From Faecalibacterium gallinarum (GTDB lineage: Bacteria > Bacillota > Clostridia > Oscillospirales > Ruminococcaceae), in NCBI RefSeq assembly GCF_022180365.1, contig NZ_BQKV01000098.1, positions 1-64,000 on the forward strand: DNA of 64,000 nt. Direction: 5' to 3'. Position numbers and translations under genes: made by a program. Below, piece after piece: positions 1 through 7,672 of this stretch. The first letter of the stretch is position 1; every line of letters starts with the position of its first letter. The notes below the pieces were generated by a model, which saw only the letters and a list, made by a program, of their open reading frames with translations, made no database searches and was not told where the DNA came from.

Positions 1-22
1 CGCCCCCCCGCTTCTGGGAAGG

Positions 23-1387
23 TTACTTGCGGATGATCATGGAATCGTTGAAACCAAACAGATAAGTGCAGATAGCGGTGCCGAAGTAAGCAATGGCACA
101 GGCAATCAGGAAACCGACAAAACCGACCCCGGCATACGCGGGCAGGGTGAGAAGACTGGTGCCCACCAGGGCGGGGACACGGGTGCCCGCAGCAGCTACG
201 ATGCCGCCGGCGATGCCGGTAAAGACCATCGCAATGTAGAAGGGCTTTTTGTACTTCAAGTTGATGCCGTAGATGGCGGGCTCTGTTACGCCGGCCAGAA
301 TAGCGGTCAAAGCACAGGAGCCAGCCTCGCCTTTGAGCTCAGAGTCCTTGGTTTTGAGGAAGACGCCGAGAGCTGCGCCGGCCTGGGCCATGTTGTTGGG
401 GCCGGTAATGACAAACAGCGTGTCGAAACCGGTGGTTGCGATGTTGTTCAGAACGATGGGAATAAAGCCCCAGTGCAGGCCGAAGATGACGAAGCAGGGC
501 CAGAAGAAGGCAACCAGAGCGCCGGCAATGACAGGGTTAATGTTCATGATAAAGGTGTAGCCGGAAGCCATCAGGGTGCCCGCATAGCTGGTAATGGGGC
601 CGATCACAAGGTAGGCTGCGGGGACGCAGATCATAATCTCCAGCATACCCAGGAAAATGTTCTGCACAACGTCGGGGATTACTTTTCTCAGGCCCTTCTC
701 AACCAGAGAAGTAAACCAGATGGCTGCAATGGCAGGGATGACCGAAGAGGCGTAGCTCATCAAAACCACCGGGATACCCAGGAATTTCAGCTCGGTGCCT
801 GCGTTATAGACGGCCACCATGTCGGGGTAGATCAAAGCGCCCGTAACAGCCAGGGCGACATAAGGGTTGCACCCAAACTTCTTGGCGGCGCTGAAACCCA
901 GAGCCAGCGGCAGGAAGTAGAAGATCGCGTCCGCGCCGGCATAGAGGATCTGGTAGGTGCCGCTGGCGGTGTCCAGCAGGTTGAAGTTGGTCAGCAGGAT
1001 CAACACAACCTTCAGCATACCGGCACCGGTGAAGCCGGCCATCAGGGGTGTGAACAAACCCGAGATCAGGCTGATAAACTTGCCGACAAAATTGCTCTTG
1101 CCGGTTTCCTGGGCGGCCACTTCGCCGCCGCCTACCAGGCCGGTCACCTCCAGAACGGCGTCATATACCTGGACAACTTTGGTCCCGATGACAACCTGGA
1201 TCTGGCCGCCCACATCCAGGACCTGAATCACCCCTTTGAGCTGTTCCAGTACCGATTTGTTCAGCTTGGCGGGGTCTTTCAGGGTGAAGCGCAGTCGGGT
1301 GACACAATGGGTCAGGGTGGCGATATTTTCCTTGCCGCCCACATTCTCGACAATGTCTCTTGCCAGAGAAGTGTAATCTTTTGCCAT
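23..1387 (-). CDS. PTS sugar permease, EIIBC, glucose/beta-glucoside family
   Basis: A 454-residue membrane permease that imports and phosphorylates a sugar using phosphate from HPr and an EIIA encoded elsewhere. Residues 1-80 form the EIIB domain, with the phosphorylated Cys28 in a THCVTRLRF motif. The rest is an EIIC channel with many hydrophobic segments and the conserved GVTEP motif in the C-terminal third. No EIIA domain follows. I chose the ATG at 1387 (MAKDYTSLARDI) because AAAGG lies at a good distance and family members start there; an upstream in-frame ATG at 1510 would add an unrelated tail. It lies downstream of a LacI gene on the same strand, which probably controls it. The substrate cannot be read from sequence. 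Confidence 0.9.
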   Translation of the reverse strand: MAKDYTSLARDIVENVGGKENIATLTHCVTRLRFTLKDPAKLNKSVLEQLKGVIQVLDVGGQIQVVIGTKVVQVYDAVLEVTGLVGGGEVAAQETGKSNFVGKFISLISGLFTPLMAGFTGAGMLKVVLILLTNFNLLDTASGTYQILYAGADAIFYFLPLALGFSAAKKFGCNPYVALAVTGALIYPDMVAVYNAGTELKFLGIPVVLMSYASSVIPAIAAIWFTSLVEKGLRKVIPDVVQNIFLGMLEIMICVPAAYLVIGPITSYAGTLMASGYTFIMNINPVIAGALVAFFWPCFVIFGLHWGFIPIVLNNIATTGFDTLFVITGPNNMAQAGAALGVFLKTKDSELKGEAGSCALTAILAGVTEPAIYGINLKYKKPFYIAMVFTGIAGGIVAAAGTRVPALVGTSLLTLPAYAGVGFVGFLIACAIAYFGTAICTYLFGFNDSMIIRK

Positions 1388-1463
1388 AAGTTCCATCCTT
1401 TCACACAGTTTCGGTGAATTTGTTCGGGCCGTTTCGGAATCCAACGGGCCTTTTCTTGCTCCC

Positions 1464-1469
1464 ATTATA
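1464..1469 (-). promoter_or_regulatory. Putative -10 box for the PTS gene
   Basis: On the minus strand a perfect TATAAT lies 77 bp upstream of the PTS start codon. No good -35 box sits 16-18 bp upstream (the best hexamer is CGTTCA), so this promoter would be weak or activator-dependent. Two small palindromes lie just upstream: TTGTGCACAA at 1503-1512 and GGCA-AAAA-TGCC at 1520-1531. Confidence 0.45.
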
Positions 1470-1587
1470 TCGGACTTTGACGAAAATGAACGAATTATGA
1501 ACTTGTGCACAAAACTTTTGGCAAAAATGCCGATTGGATGCGGCTGCTGGTTGGTGCAAACAGCAAGGAGAAAGCAGAATGCCTGCT

Positions 1588-1602
1588 GAATTTAGTAAAT
1601 TC
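1588..1602. promoter_or_regulatory. Perfect 15-bp palindrome, putative LacI operator
   Basis: GAATTTAGTAAATTC is a perfect palindrome in the gap between the lacI stop codon and the PTS promoter. It shares the core TTTAGTAAA (as TTTACTAAA on the other strand) with the palindrome region at 2742-2759 upstream of the regulator. This pairing makes it a likely binding site for the LacI protein encoded at 1613-2665. Confidence 0.55.
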
Positions 1603-1612
1603 TTTATGAAAT

Positions 1613-2665
1613 TTAAATCCGGCGCTTTTTATTTGGTGTTCGCGGCGCCCGAATCAGGACGCTCTGCCGGACCAAAACCTCCGGCGCAATGGAGATATGG
1701 ACCCTTTCCGGCGGTGCAGTGCAGATCAGTGTGTGCAGCCGCTCCACGGCCAGAGCGCCCATCCGCTGCTTTTGCACCCGCATGGTGGTCAGGGGAGGGT
1801 TGAGCACTTCGCTGATGGAAGAATCATCGAACCCGATGATGGAGATATTCTCCGGGATGCGGTAGCCATATTTTAACAGAGTGGCGCAGCATCCGGCGGC
1901 AATCCGGTCGTTGTCGGCGAAAAACGCGGTGGGTAGAAGCTGCTCGCTGTCCAGATACTTGGCCATATCGGCGGCGGCCCCCTCACTGGAAGGGCTCACC
2001 GGAATGATCCGCCTGGCCGAGTCCACAGCGGCATCTTCCGGCAAGGAGCGGCAGGCCGACAGGTACCCGCTGTACCGCTCCCGGAAATTCCGGATTTCCA
2101 CGCTGCTGTGCAGATAACCGATTCGGGTGTGCCCGCACTCGATTAGATAATGTACCGCCCGCCAGGCCCCCAGCATATTGTCGATGGAAATAGCGTCGTA
2201 ATTCAGGGCGGGGAAGGAGTTGTCCAGAATCACCAGTGGCAGATTCAGCTCCGAAAAAGGGGTTACATCCTCGGTGTGCATTTCGGTGGCCAGCAGGATC
2301 ACCCCAGCGCAGTTCTGGCTGGCAAGGCTTTGAATCTGCTCCCGGATGGGCTGGTTGCCGTAGAAATAACTGATGGATAAATGATACCCCAGCTCCGCCG
2401 CAGCGCCCGCTACGCCCTGGGTCAGCTGCTCGAAAAAGGGCAGATCCGCCATGACTTTTCCGTGCCGTTTATAAATCACCAGCTGGAGGTTTTTCCCGTT
2501 GGAGGCCGGTGTGCTGGTGTGCGGCTCCAGACCCATTTCTTCTGCCAGTGCCAGCACCTGGCGGCGGACTTTTTCACTGACGCCGGGTTTTCCGTGGAGA
2601 ACCAGCGATACCGTCGCCTGGGAAACACCGGCTTTTTCCGCCAGCTGTTTTGCGGTAACACGCAT
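1613..2665 (-). CDS. LacI-family transcriptional regulator
   Basis: A 350-residue sugar-responsive repressor. The N-terminus (MRVTAKQLAEKAGVSQATVS) is a classic LacI helix-turn-helix, followed by the hinge and a periplasmic-binding-protein-like effector domain. AAAGGAG precedes the ATG by 8 nt. It sits between the PTS gene (same strand, downstream) and a divergent sugar-catabolic operon that begins with the FucI-like gene. Palindromes with matching half-sites flank the gene, which suggests it controls itself, the PTS and the divergent operon. The ligand is unknown. Confidence 0.92.
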   Translation of the reverse strand: MRVTAKQLAEKAGVSQATVSLVLHGKPGVSEKVRRQVLALAEEMGLEPHTSTPASNGKNLQLVIYKRHGKVMADLPFFEQLTQGVAGAAAELGYHLSISYFYGNQPIREQIQSLASQNCAGVILLATEMHTEDVTPFSELNLPLVILDNSFPALNYDAISIDNMLGAWRAVHYLIECGHTRIGYLHSSVEIRNFRERYSGYLSACRSLPEDAAVDSARRIIPVSPSSEGAAADMAKYLDSEQLLPTAFFADNDRIAAGCCATLLKYGYRIPENISIIGFDDSSISEVLNPPLTTMRVQKQRMGALAVERLHTLICTAPPERVHISIAPEVLVRQSVLIRAPRTPNKKRRI

Positions 2666-2695
2666 CTCAACCGCTCCTTTCCTTTTCTGTCTTTT

Positions 2696-2723
2696 ATTGT
2701 ATCCGTCCCAAAAGCGCTGTCAA
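2696..2723 (-). promoter_or_regulatory. Promoter of the lacI gene
   Basis: On the minus strand, TTGACA (2718-2723) and TACAAT (2696-2701) are separated by 16 bp. The match is good, and it lies about 30 bp upstream of the lacI start codon. The palindrome at 2745-2759 is just upstream of the -35 box. Confidence 0.7.
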
Positions 2724-2744
2724 TTTGCGTAGTGTAAAAATTTT

Positions 2745-2759
2745 ACTAAATAATTTAGT
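2745..2759. promoter_or_regulatory. Perfect 15-bp palindrome in the divergent lacI/isomerase intergenic region
   Basis: ACTAAATAATTTAGT is a perfect palindrome inside the 277-bp gap (2666-2942) between lacI and the FucI-like gene. Overlapping TTTACTAAA (2742-2750) and TTTAGTGAA (2754-2762) motifs resemble the site at 1591-1599. It is placed to control both directions. No convincing plus-strand promoter could be assigned in this gap. The remaining 180 bp form a leader ahead of the isomerase with nothing recognisable. Confidence 0.55.
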
Positions 2760-2942
2760 GAAAAAAGAGATGTGGGCCCCGTACTTTGTGAATTCTGTCA
2801 AAAGTCCCGGCACAAGGACTCTGCAATCTGCAGAAAATCCGGGATACATGAGGAGCACGCCCTCTCTTTTTGGGGATGGTGCTACACTGGATGCAGAAAA
2901 AATCCAGGTCAGCCAACACAGGAAAAGGAGGATCACAACCCT

Positions 2943-4343
2943 ATGGCACAGATCAAACTGGGCTTTGCCCCTACCCGCCGCAGTATTTTTTCGGCGCCGG
3001 ACGCCATCAAGTACCGCGGCCTGACCGCCGCCCGGCTGCGGGAGCTGGGAATTGATTTTGTGGACATTGACGACATCAACGCCGAGGGCCTGCTCTACGA
3101 CGAGAACGACCGGCTGAAGATCGTCGAAAAATTCAAGGCCGCCAAAATCGACGGACTGTTTTTGCCCCACTGCAACTTTGGCACCGAGTACGAGTGCGCC
3201 CGCCTGGCCAAAGACCTGAGGGTGCCGGTGCTGCTGTGGGGCCCCCTGGACGAGCGCCCCGAGCCCAACGGGGTCCGCCTGCGGGATACCCAGTGCGGCC
3301 TGTTCGCCACCGGCAAGGTGCTGCGGCGCTTCCAGGTGCCCTTCACCTACCTGACCAACTGCCGCCTGGAAGACCCAGCCTTTGAGCGGGGCCTGCGGGA
3401 TTTCCTGGCGGTCTGCAACGTGGTGAAAACCTTCAAGAACATCCGGATTTTGCAGATCGGTCCCCGGCCCTATGATTTCTGGTCCACCATGTGCAACGAG
3501 GGCGAACTGCTGGAGCGGTTCAACGTCCAGCTGGCCCCGGTGCCTCTGCCGGAGCTGACCGCCGAGGTAAAAAAGGCCATTGCGGAGGGGGCCGAGGTTC
3601 AGGCCACCATGGCCTACTGCCGGGAAAAGATGGAGGTCAAGGTCACCGATGCCCAGCTGGAAAACATCGCCGGGCTGGCGGTGGCAATGGAGCGCCTGAT
3701 CCGGAAGTACCACTGCAACGCCGCCGCCATCCAGTGCTGGAACGCTCTCCAGAGTGAGCTGGGGATCATGCCCTGTGCGGCCAATGCCCTGCTGAACGAT
3801 AAGGGAATTCCGGTGGTCTGCGAGACCGACATCCACGGCGCCATCACCGCGCTGCTGGTGGAGGCGGCCGCCAACGACGACACCCGCAGCTTCTTTGCCG
3901 ACTGGACCATTCGACACCCGGATATCCCCAACGGCGAGCTGCTCCAGCACTGCGGCCCCTGGCCCCTGTCGGTGGCGGGCTGCAAGCCCTGCATCACCTA
4001 TCCGCTGGCCTTCGACTTCCCTGGTGCCCTGACCGCCGAGGCCAAGCACGGCGGGCTGACCCTGGCCCGGTTCGACGGCGACAACGGTGAATACAGCCTG
4101 CTGCTGGGCAACGCCAAGGGAGTGGATGGCCCCAAGGGAATGGGCACCTACCTCTGGGTGGAGGTGGAAAACATCAAGCGGCTGGAAGCCAAGATCGTGG
4201 AGGGCCCCTACATCCACCACTGCGTCGGCATCCATAAAGACGTGGTGCCGGTGCTGTACGAGGCCTGCAAATACATGGGAATCAAGCCGGACCTGTACGA
4301 CCCCATCGAGGAACAGGTCAAGGCCTATCTGCGGGGGGAATAA
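2943..4343 (+). CDS. L-fucose/L-arabinose isomerase family protein
   Basis: A 466-residue cytoplasmic sugar isomerase homologue that would convert an aldose to a ketose at a divalent metal site. It is shorter than E. coli FucI (about 590) and belongs to the compact, poorly characterised members of the family. Candidate metal ligands lie in the CETDIHG segment around residue 300 and the IHHCVGIH segment near the C-terminus. AAAGGAGG precedes the ATG at 2943, which is the natural start. It is the first gene of an operon with a split transketolase (3-bp gap), an FGGY kinase and phosphoketolase, so its product is probably a ketose destined for phosphorylation. Substrate unproven; D-apiose, D-arabinose or another rare sugar are candidates. 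Confidence 0.75.
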   Translation: MAQIKLGFAPTRRSIFSAPDAIKYRGLTAARLRELGIDFVDIDDINAEGLLYDENDRLKIVEKFKAAKIDGLFLPHCNFGTEYECARLAKDLRVPVLLWGPLDERPEPNGVRLRDTQCGLFATGKVLRRFQVPFTYLTNCRLEDPAFERGLRDFLAVCNVVKTFKNIRILQIGPRPYDFWSTMCNEGELLERFNVQLAPVPLPELTAEVKKAIAEGAEVQATMAYCREKMEVKVTDAQLENIAGLAVAMERLIRKYHCNAAAIQCWNALQSELGIMPCAANALLNDKGIPVVCETDIHGAITALLVEAAANDDTRSFFADWTIRHPDIPNGELLQHCGPWPLSVAGCKPCITYPLAFDFPGALTAEAKHGGLTLARFDGDNGEYSLLLGNAKGVDGPKGMGTYLWVEVENIKRLEAKIVEGPYIHHCVGIHKDVVPVLYEACKYMGIKPDLYDPIEEQVKAYLRGE

Positions 4344-4345
4344 CA

Positions 4346-5182
4346 ATGGAACTGCATGAACTGGAATTGAAAAGCTGGGATCTGCGCCGTGACATCGTGG
4401 AGATCATCATGGCCGGCGGGGGCGGCCACATCGGCGGGGATATGAGCGTATTGAACACCCTGCTGGTGCTCTATAAAAACCACCTGAACATCACCCTCTA
4501 TACGACCGCCGACCCGAACCGGGACCGCTTCGTCCTGAGCAAGGGCCACGCGGTGGAGGCCCTCTACGCTGTGCTGGCGGACTGCGGCTTTTTGGACCTG
4601 GTGGACATCAAGGAGCGGTTCTCCAAATTCGGCTCCCCCTACATCGGCCACCCCAACAACAAGCTCCCCGGCATCGAGATGAACTCGGGCTCTCTGGGTC
4701 ACGGCCTGCCGGTCTGCGTGGGGATGGCTCTGGCCGCCAAGCGGGACGGCCGCAGTTACCGGGTGTATACGGTGATGGGGGACGGTGAGCTGGCCGAGGG
4801 CAGCGTCTGGGAGGCTGCCATGGCCGCCTCCAACTATCAGCTGGATAACCTCTGTGCCGTGGTGGACCGCAACCGGCTCCAGATCTCCGGCAGCACCGAG
4901 GAGGTCATGAAACAGGACAGCCAGGAGCAGCGCTGGGCGGCCTTTGGCTGGAACGTCATCAGCGTGGACGGCGACAGCATCGAGGCGCTGGACGCCGCTT
5001 TCACCGCTGCCAAACACCATCCCGCCCAGCCCACCGTCATCCTGGCCAACACCACCAAGGGCTACGGCAGCCCCCTGATGGAAAACAAGGCCAGCTGGCA
5101 CCATCATCTGCCCAACCAGGAAGAATACCGGCAGATCATCGCGGATTTTGCCGCGCGAAAGGAGGCCCTTCTCAATGGCTAA
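4346..5182 (+). CDS. Transketolase, N-terminal subunit
   Basis: A 278-residue protein corresponding to the thiamine-diphosphate-binding half of transketolase. It contains SKGH (66-69), GHIG with the conserved His28, and the TPP/Mg motif GDGELAEG (145-152). It works as a complex with the C-terminal half encoded next, whose start codon overlaps its end by 8 bp. Split transketolases are common in Clostridia and are also used in specialised pathways such as AptAB (apulose-4-phosphate) and SqwGH (sulfosugars). Its placement between an isomerase and a sugar kinase suggests a dedicated rather than housekeeping role. Confidence 0.9.
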   Translation: MELHELELKSWDLRRDIVEIIMAGGGGHIGGDMSVLNTLLVLYKNHLNITLYTTADPNRDRFVLSKGHAVEALYAVLADCGFLDLVDIKERFSKFGSPYIGHPNNKLPGIEMNSGSLGHGLPVCVGMALAAKRDGRSYRVYTVMGDGELAEGSVWEAAMAASNYQLDNLCAVVDRNRLQISGSTEEVMKQDSQEQRWAAFGWNVISVDGDSIEALDAAFTAAKHHPAQPTVILANTTKGYGSPLMENKASWHHHLPNQEEYRQIIADFAARKEALLNG

Positions 5183-6116
5183 CAAGATTCCCAACCGGCA
5201 GGCCATCTGCGACACCCTGCTGAAAGCGGCTGCTACCGACAAGGACATTGTGGTGCTGTGCAGCGACAGCCGGGGCAGCGCCAGCCTGACCAAATTTGCC
5301 GACACCTACCCGGAACAGTTCGTGGAGATGGGCATCGCCGAGCAGGACCTGGTCAGCGTAGCGGCGGGCCTGGCCAGCTGCGGTAAGAAAGCCTTTGCCG
5401 CATCCCCGGCCTGCTTCCTCACCACCCGCAGCTATGAGCAGGCCAAGATCGACTGCGCCTATTCCAACACCAATGTGACCCTCATCGGTATTTCCGGCGG
5501 CGTCAGCTACGGCGCCCTGGGCATGAGCCACCACTCGGCCCAGGACATCGCGGCCATGAGCGCCATCCCCAATATGCGGGTCTACCTGCCCAGCGACCGC
5601 TTCCAGACCGCCAAGCTGGTGGAGGCGCTGCTCCGGGATACCAAACCCGCCTATCTGCGGGTGGGCCGCAACCCGGTGGAGGATGTCTACACCGAGGATG
5701 CCTGCCCCTTTGAGATGGACAAAGCCACCGTCCTGGCCGAGGGGAGCGACGTGGCCATCATCGCCTGCGGCGAGATGGTCCGCCCGGCCCTGGCCGCCGC
5801 CGCCCTGCTGAACGCCCAGGGCATTTCGGCCGGGGTGCTGGATATGTACTGCGTCAAGCCCCTGGACCGGGAGGCTGTCCTCAAGGCGGCTCGTGGGGCA
5901 AAAGTGGTCCTGACGGTGGAAGAGCACGCACCCTTTGGGGGACTGGGCAGCATGGTGGCCCAGGTGGTGGGAGAAGAATGCCCCCGGAAGGTGAAAAATC
6001 TTTCCCTGCCGGATGCCCCGGTGATTACCGGCACCTCGAAGGAAGTCTTTGCCTACTACGGCCTGGACGCCGCCGGGATCGCCAAGTCCGCCGCCCAACT
6101 GCTGGCAAATTGCTAA
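5175..6116 (+). CDS. Transketolase, C-terminal subunit
   Basis: A 313-residue partner of the preceding subunit, carrying the pyrimidine-binding and C-terminal transketolase domains. The catalytic Glu56 that activates TPP lies in MGIAEQ. I use the ATG at 5175, which has AAAGGAGG 9 nt upstream and starts inside the end of the N-terminal subunit gene, indicating translational coupling. Together the two subunits would move a two-carbon ketol unit, making or consuming xylulose-5-phosphate, the substrate of the phosphoketolase encoded two genes downstream. Confidence 0.9.
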   Translation: MANKIPNRQAICDTLLKAAATDKDIVVLCSDSRGSASLTKFADTYPEQFVEMGIAEQDLVSVAAGLASCGKKAFAASPACFLTTRSYEQAKIDCAYSNTNVTLIGISGGVSYGALGMSHHSAQDIAAMSAIPNMRVYLPSDRFQTAKLVEALLRDTKPAYLRVGRNPVEDVYTEDACPFEMDKATVLAEGSDVAIIACGEMVRPALAAAALLNAQGISAGVLDMYCVKPLDREAVLKAARGAKVVLTVEEHAPFGGLGSMVAQVVGEECPRKVKNLSLPDAPVITGTSKEVFAYYGLDAAGIAKSAAQLLANC

Positions 6117-6132
6117 AAGTATCAAAACGAGT

Positions 6133-7611
6133 ATGGAACGGTATATTTTATCCATTGACCAGTCCACCCAGGGCACCAAAGCCATGCTGTTTGACGCAGC
6201 GGGGCAGCTGGCCGCCCGGGCCGACCGCCCTCACCGGCAGTACATCAACGAAAAAGGCTGGGTCAGCCACGACCTGGAGGAGATTCGGGCCAACACCCTG
6301 GCGGTGGCCCGGGACCTCTTGCAGAAAGCGGAGGTCCGCCCCCAGCAGATCGCGGCGGTGGGATTGAGCAACCAGCGGGAGACGGTGGCGGCCTGGAACC
6401 GGGAGACCGGCGCGCCGGTTTGTCCGGCCATCGTCTGGCAGTGCGCCCGCGCCAAGGAAATCTGCGAGGGGCTGGCAGAGCAGGGCCCCATGGTGCAGGA
6501 GAAAACCGGCATCCCTCTTTCGCCCTATTTTTCCGCCCCCAAGATGGCCTGGATTTTGCGGAATGTCCCCGGGGCGGCGGATCTTGCGGCGGAGGGCAAG
6601 CTCTGCCTGGGCACCATCGACAGTTTTCTGGTGTACCAGCTCACCGAGGAAAAAGCCTTTAAGACCGATTATTCCAACGCCAGCCGGACCCAGCTGTTCA
6701 ACATCCACACCCTGAAATGGGACGAGGAACTCTGCGCCCTGTATGGGGTGCCCCGGGCCTGCCTGGCAGAGGTCTGCATGAGCGACAGCCTCTTTGGTCA
6801 TACCACCCTGGGCGGGCTGCTGGAAACGCCGGTGCCCCTCTGCGGGGTGCTGGGGGACAGCCACGCCGCCCTGCTGGGGCAGAACTGCCGGGCCCCCGGC
6901 CAGACCAAAGCCACCTACGGCACCGGTTCCTCAGTGATGATGCAGACCGGGCAGAGGCTAGTCAAAAGCCGCTGTGGCCTGGTGACCAGCCTGGCCTGGG
7001 GGCTGGGGGGCCAGGTGGAATATGTGCTGGAGGGCAACCTGAATTATACCGGCGCGGTTATCACCTGGCTGAAAAAGGATGCCGCCCTGCTGGCTTCGGA
7101 CAGCGAGAGCGAGGGTCTGGCCCGGCTGGCGAACCCGGCGGACCGAACCTATTTTGTCCCGGCCTTTACCGGGCTGGGGGCACCCTATTGGGACAGCGAG
7201 GCCACCGGTCTTTTGACCGGCGTGACCCGGACCACCGGCCGGACCGAGATTGTAAAAGCCTGTGTGGACTGCATCGGGTACCAGATCACCGACCTGATTC
7301 TGCGGATGGCGGAGGATGCCGGACTGGCTCCGGCAGAGCTGCGGGCGGACGGCGGCCCCACCGCCAACAGCTACCTGATGCAGTTCCAGAGCGATATGGC
7401 CCAGGTAGAGGTCAGCGTACCCGAGATCCAGGAGCTGTCCGGTTTTGGGGCGGCCTGCGCGGCAGGTTTTTCCTGCGGGTTTTATGACCCGGCGGTGGTC
7501 CACAGCCAGATGCACCGCCACAGCTACACCCCCCGGATGGAAAAGACCGAGCGGGACGAGCGGTACGCCGGCTGGCAGAGAGCAGTCCGGCAGGCCCTGA
7601 CCCATGTGTGA
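6133..7611 (+). CDS. FGGY-family carbohydrate kinase, glycerol-kinase-like
   Basis: A 492-residue ATP-dependent sugar or polyol kinase with both FGGY domains. The N-terminus SIDQSTQGTKA is the phosphate-binding loop. The active-site segments resemble glycerol kinase (SNQRET, IVWQC, SPYFSAPK), but the catalytic-Asp motif reads GDSHAALLGQ rather than [10 protein letters not shown]. The true start is probably the ATG at 6133, although no good ribosome site precedes it; coupling to the transketolase stop 17 nt upstream may help. Operon context suggests it phosphorylates the ketose made by the isomerase. An apulose, xylulose or ribulose kinase role is possible; plain glycerol kinase is less likely because a clear glpK sits at 62679-64000. 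Confidence 0.8.
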   Translation: MERYILSIDQSTQGTKAMLFDAAGQLAARADRPHRQYINEKGWVSHDLEEIRANTLAVARDLLQKAEVRPQQIAAVGLSNQRETVAAWNRETGAPVCPAIVWQCARAKEICEGLAEQGPMVQEKTGIPLSPYFSAPKMAWILRNVPGAADLAAEGKLCLGTIDSFLVYQLTEEKAFKTDYSNASRTQLFNIHTLKWDEELCALYGVPRACLAEVCMSDSLFGHTTLGGLLETPVPLCGVLGDSHAALLGQNCRAPGQTKATYGTGSSVMMQTGQRLVKSRCGLVTSLAWGLGGQVEYVLEGNLNYTGAVITWLKKDAALLASDSESEGLARLANPADRTYFVPAFTGLGAPYWDSEATGLLTGVTRTTGRTEIVKACVDCIGYQITDLILRMAEDAGLAPAELRADGGPTANSYLMQFQSDMAQVEVSVPEIQELSGFGAACAAGFSCGFYDPAVVHSQMHRHSYTPRMEKTERDERYAGWQRAVRQALTHV

Positions 7612-7646
7612 GAGAACATGTGCGCATGTGTGAGAGAACATGTGCG
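7603..7646 (+). repeat. Perfect 22-bp tandem duplication at the kinase/phosphoketolase junction
   Basis: A 22-bp unit beginning CATGTGTGAGAG occurs twice head to tail without mismatch (7603-7624 and 7625-7646). The first copy contains the stop codon of the kinase gene (TGA at 7609-7611). It probably arose by slippage and lengthens the spacer before the phosphoketolase ribosome site. Confidence 0.9.
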
Positions 7647-7672
7647 AGAGAATGAGAAAAGGAGAGAGAACC

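Noticed and set aside
2694-4346. A 550-codon minus-strand open frame opposite the isomerase gene
   Set aside because: Low-complexity shadow translation that would also cover the divergent promoter region.
7603-7646. CRISPR-like repeat
   Set aside because: Only two directly abutting copies with no spacers; it is a simple tandem duplication.
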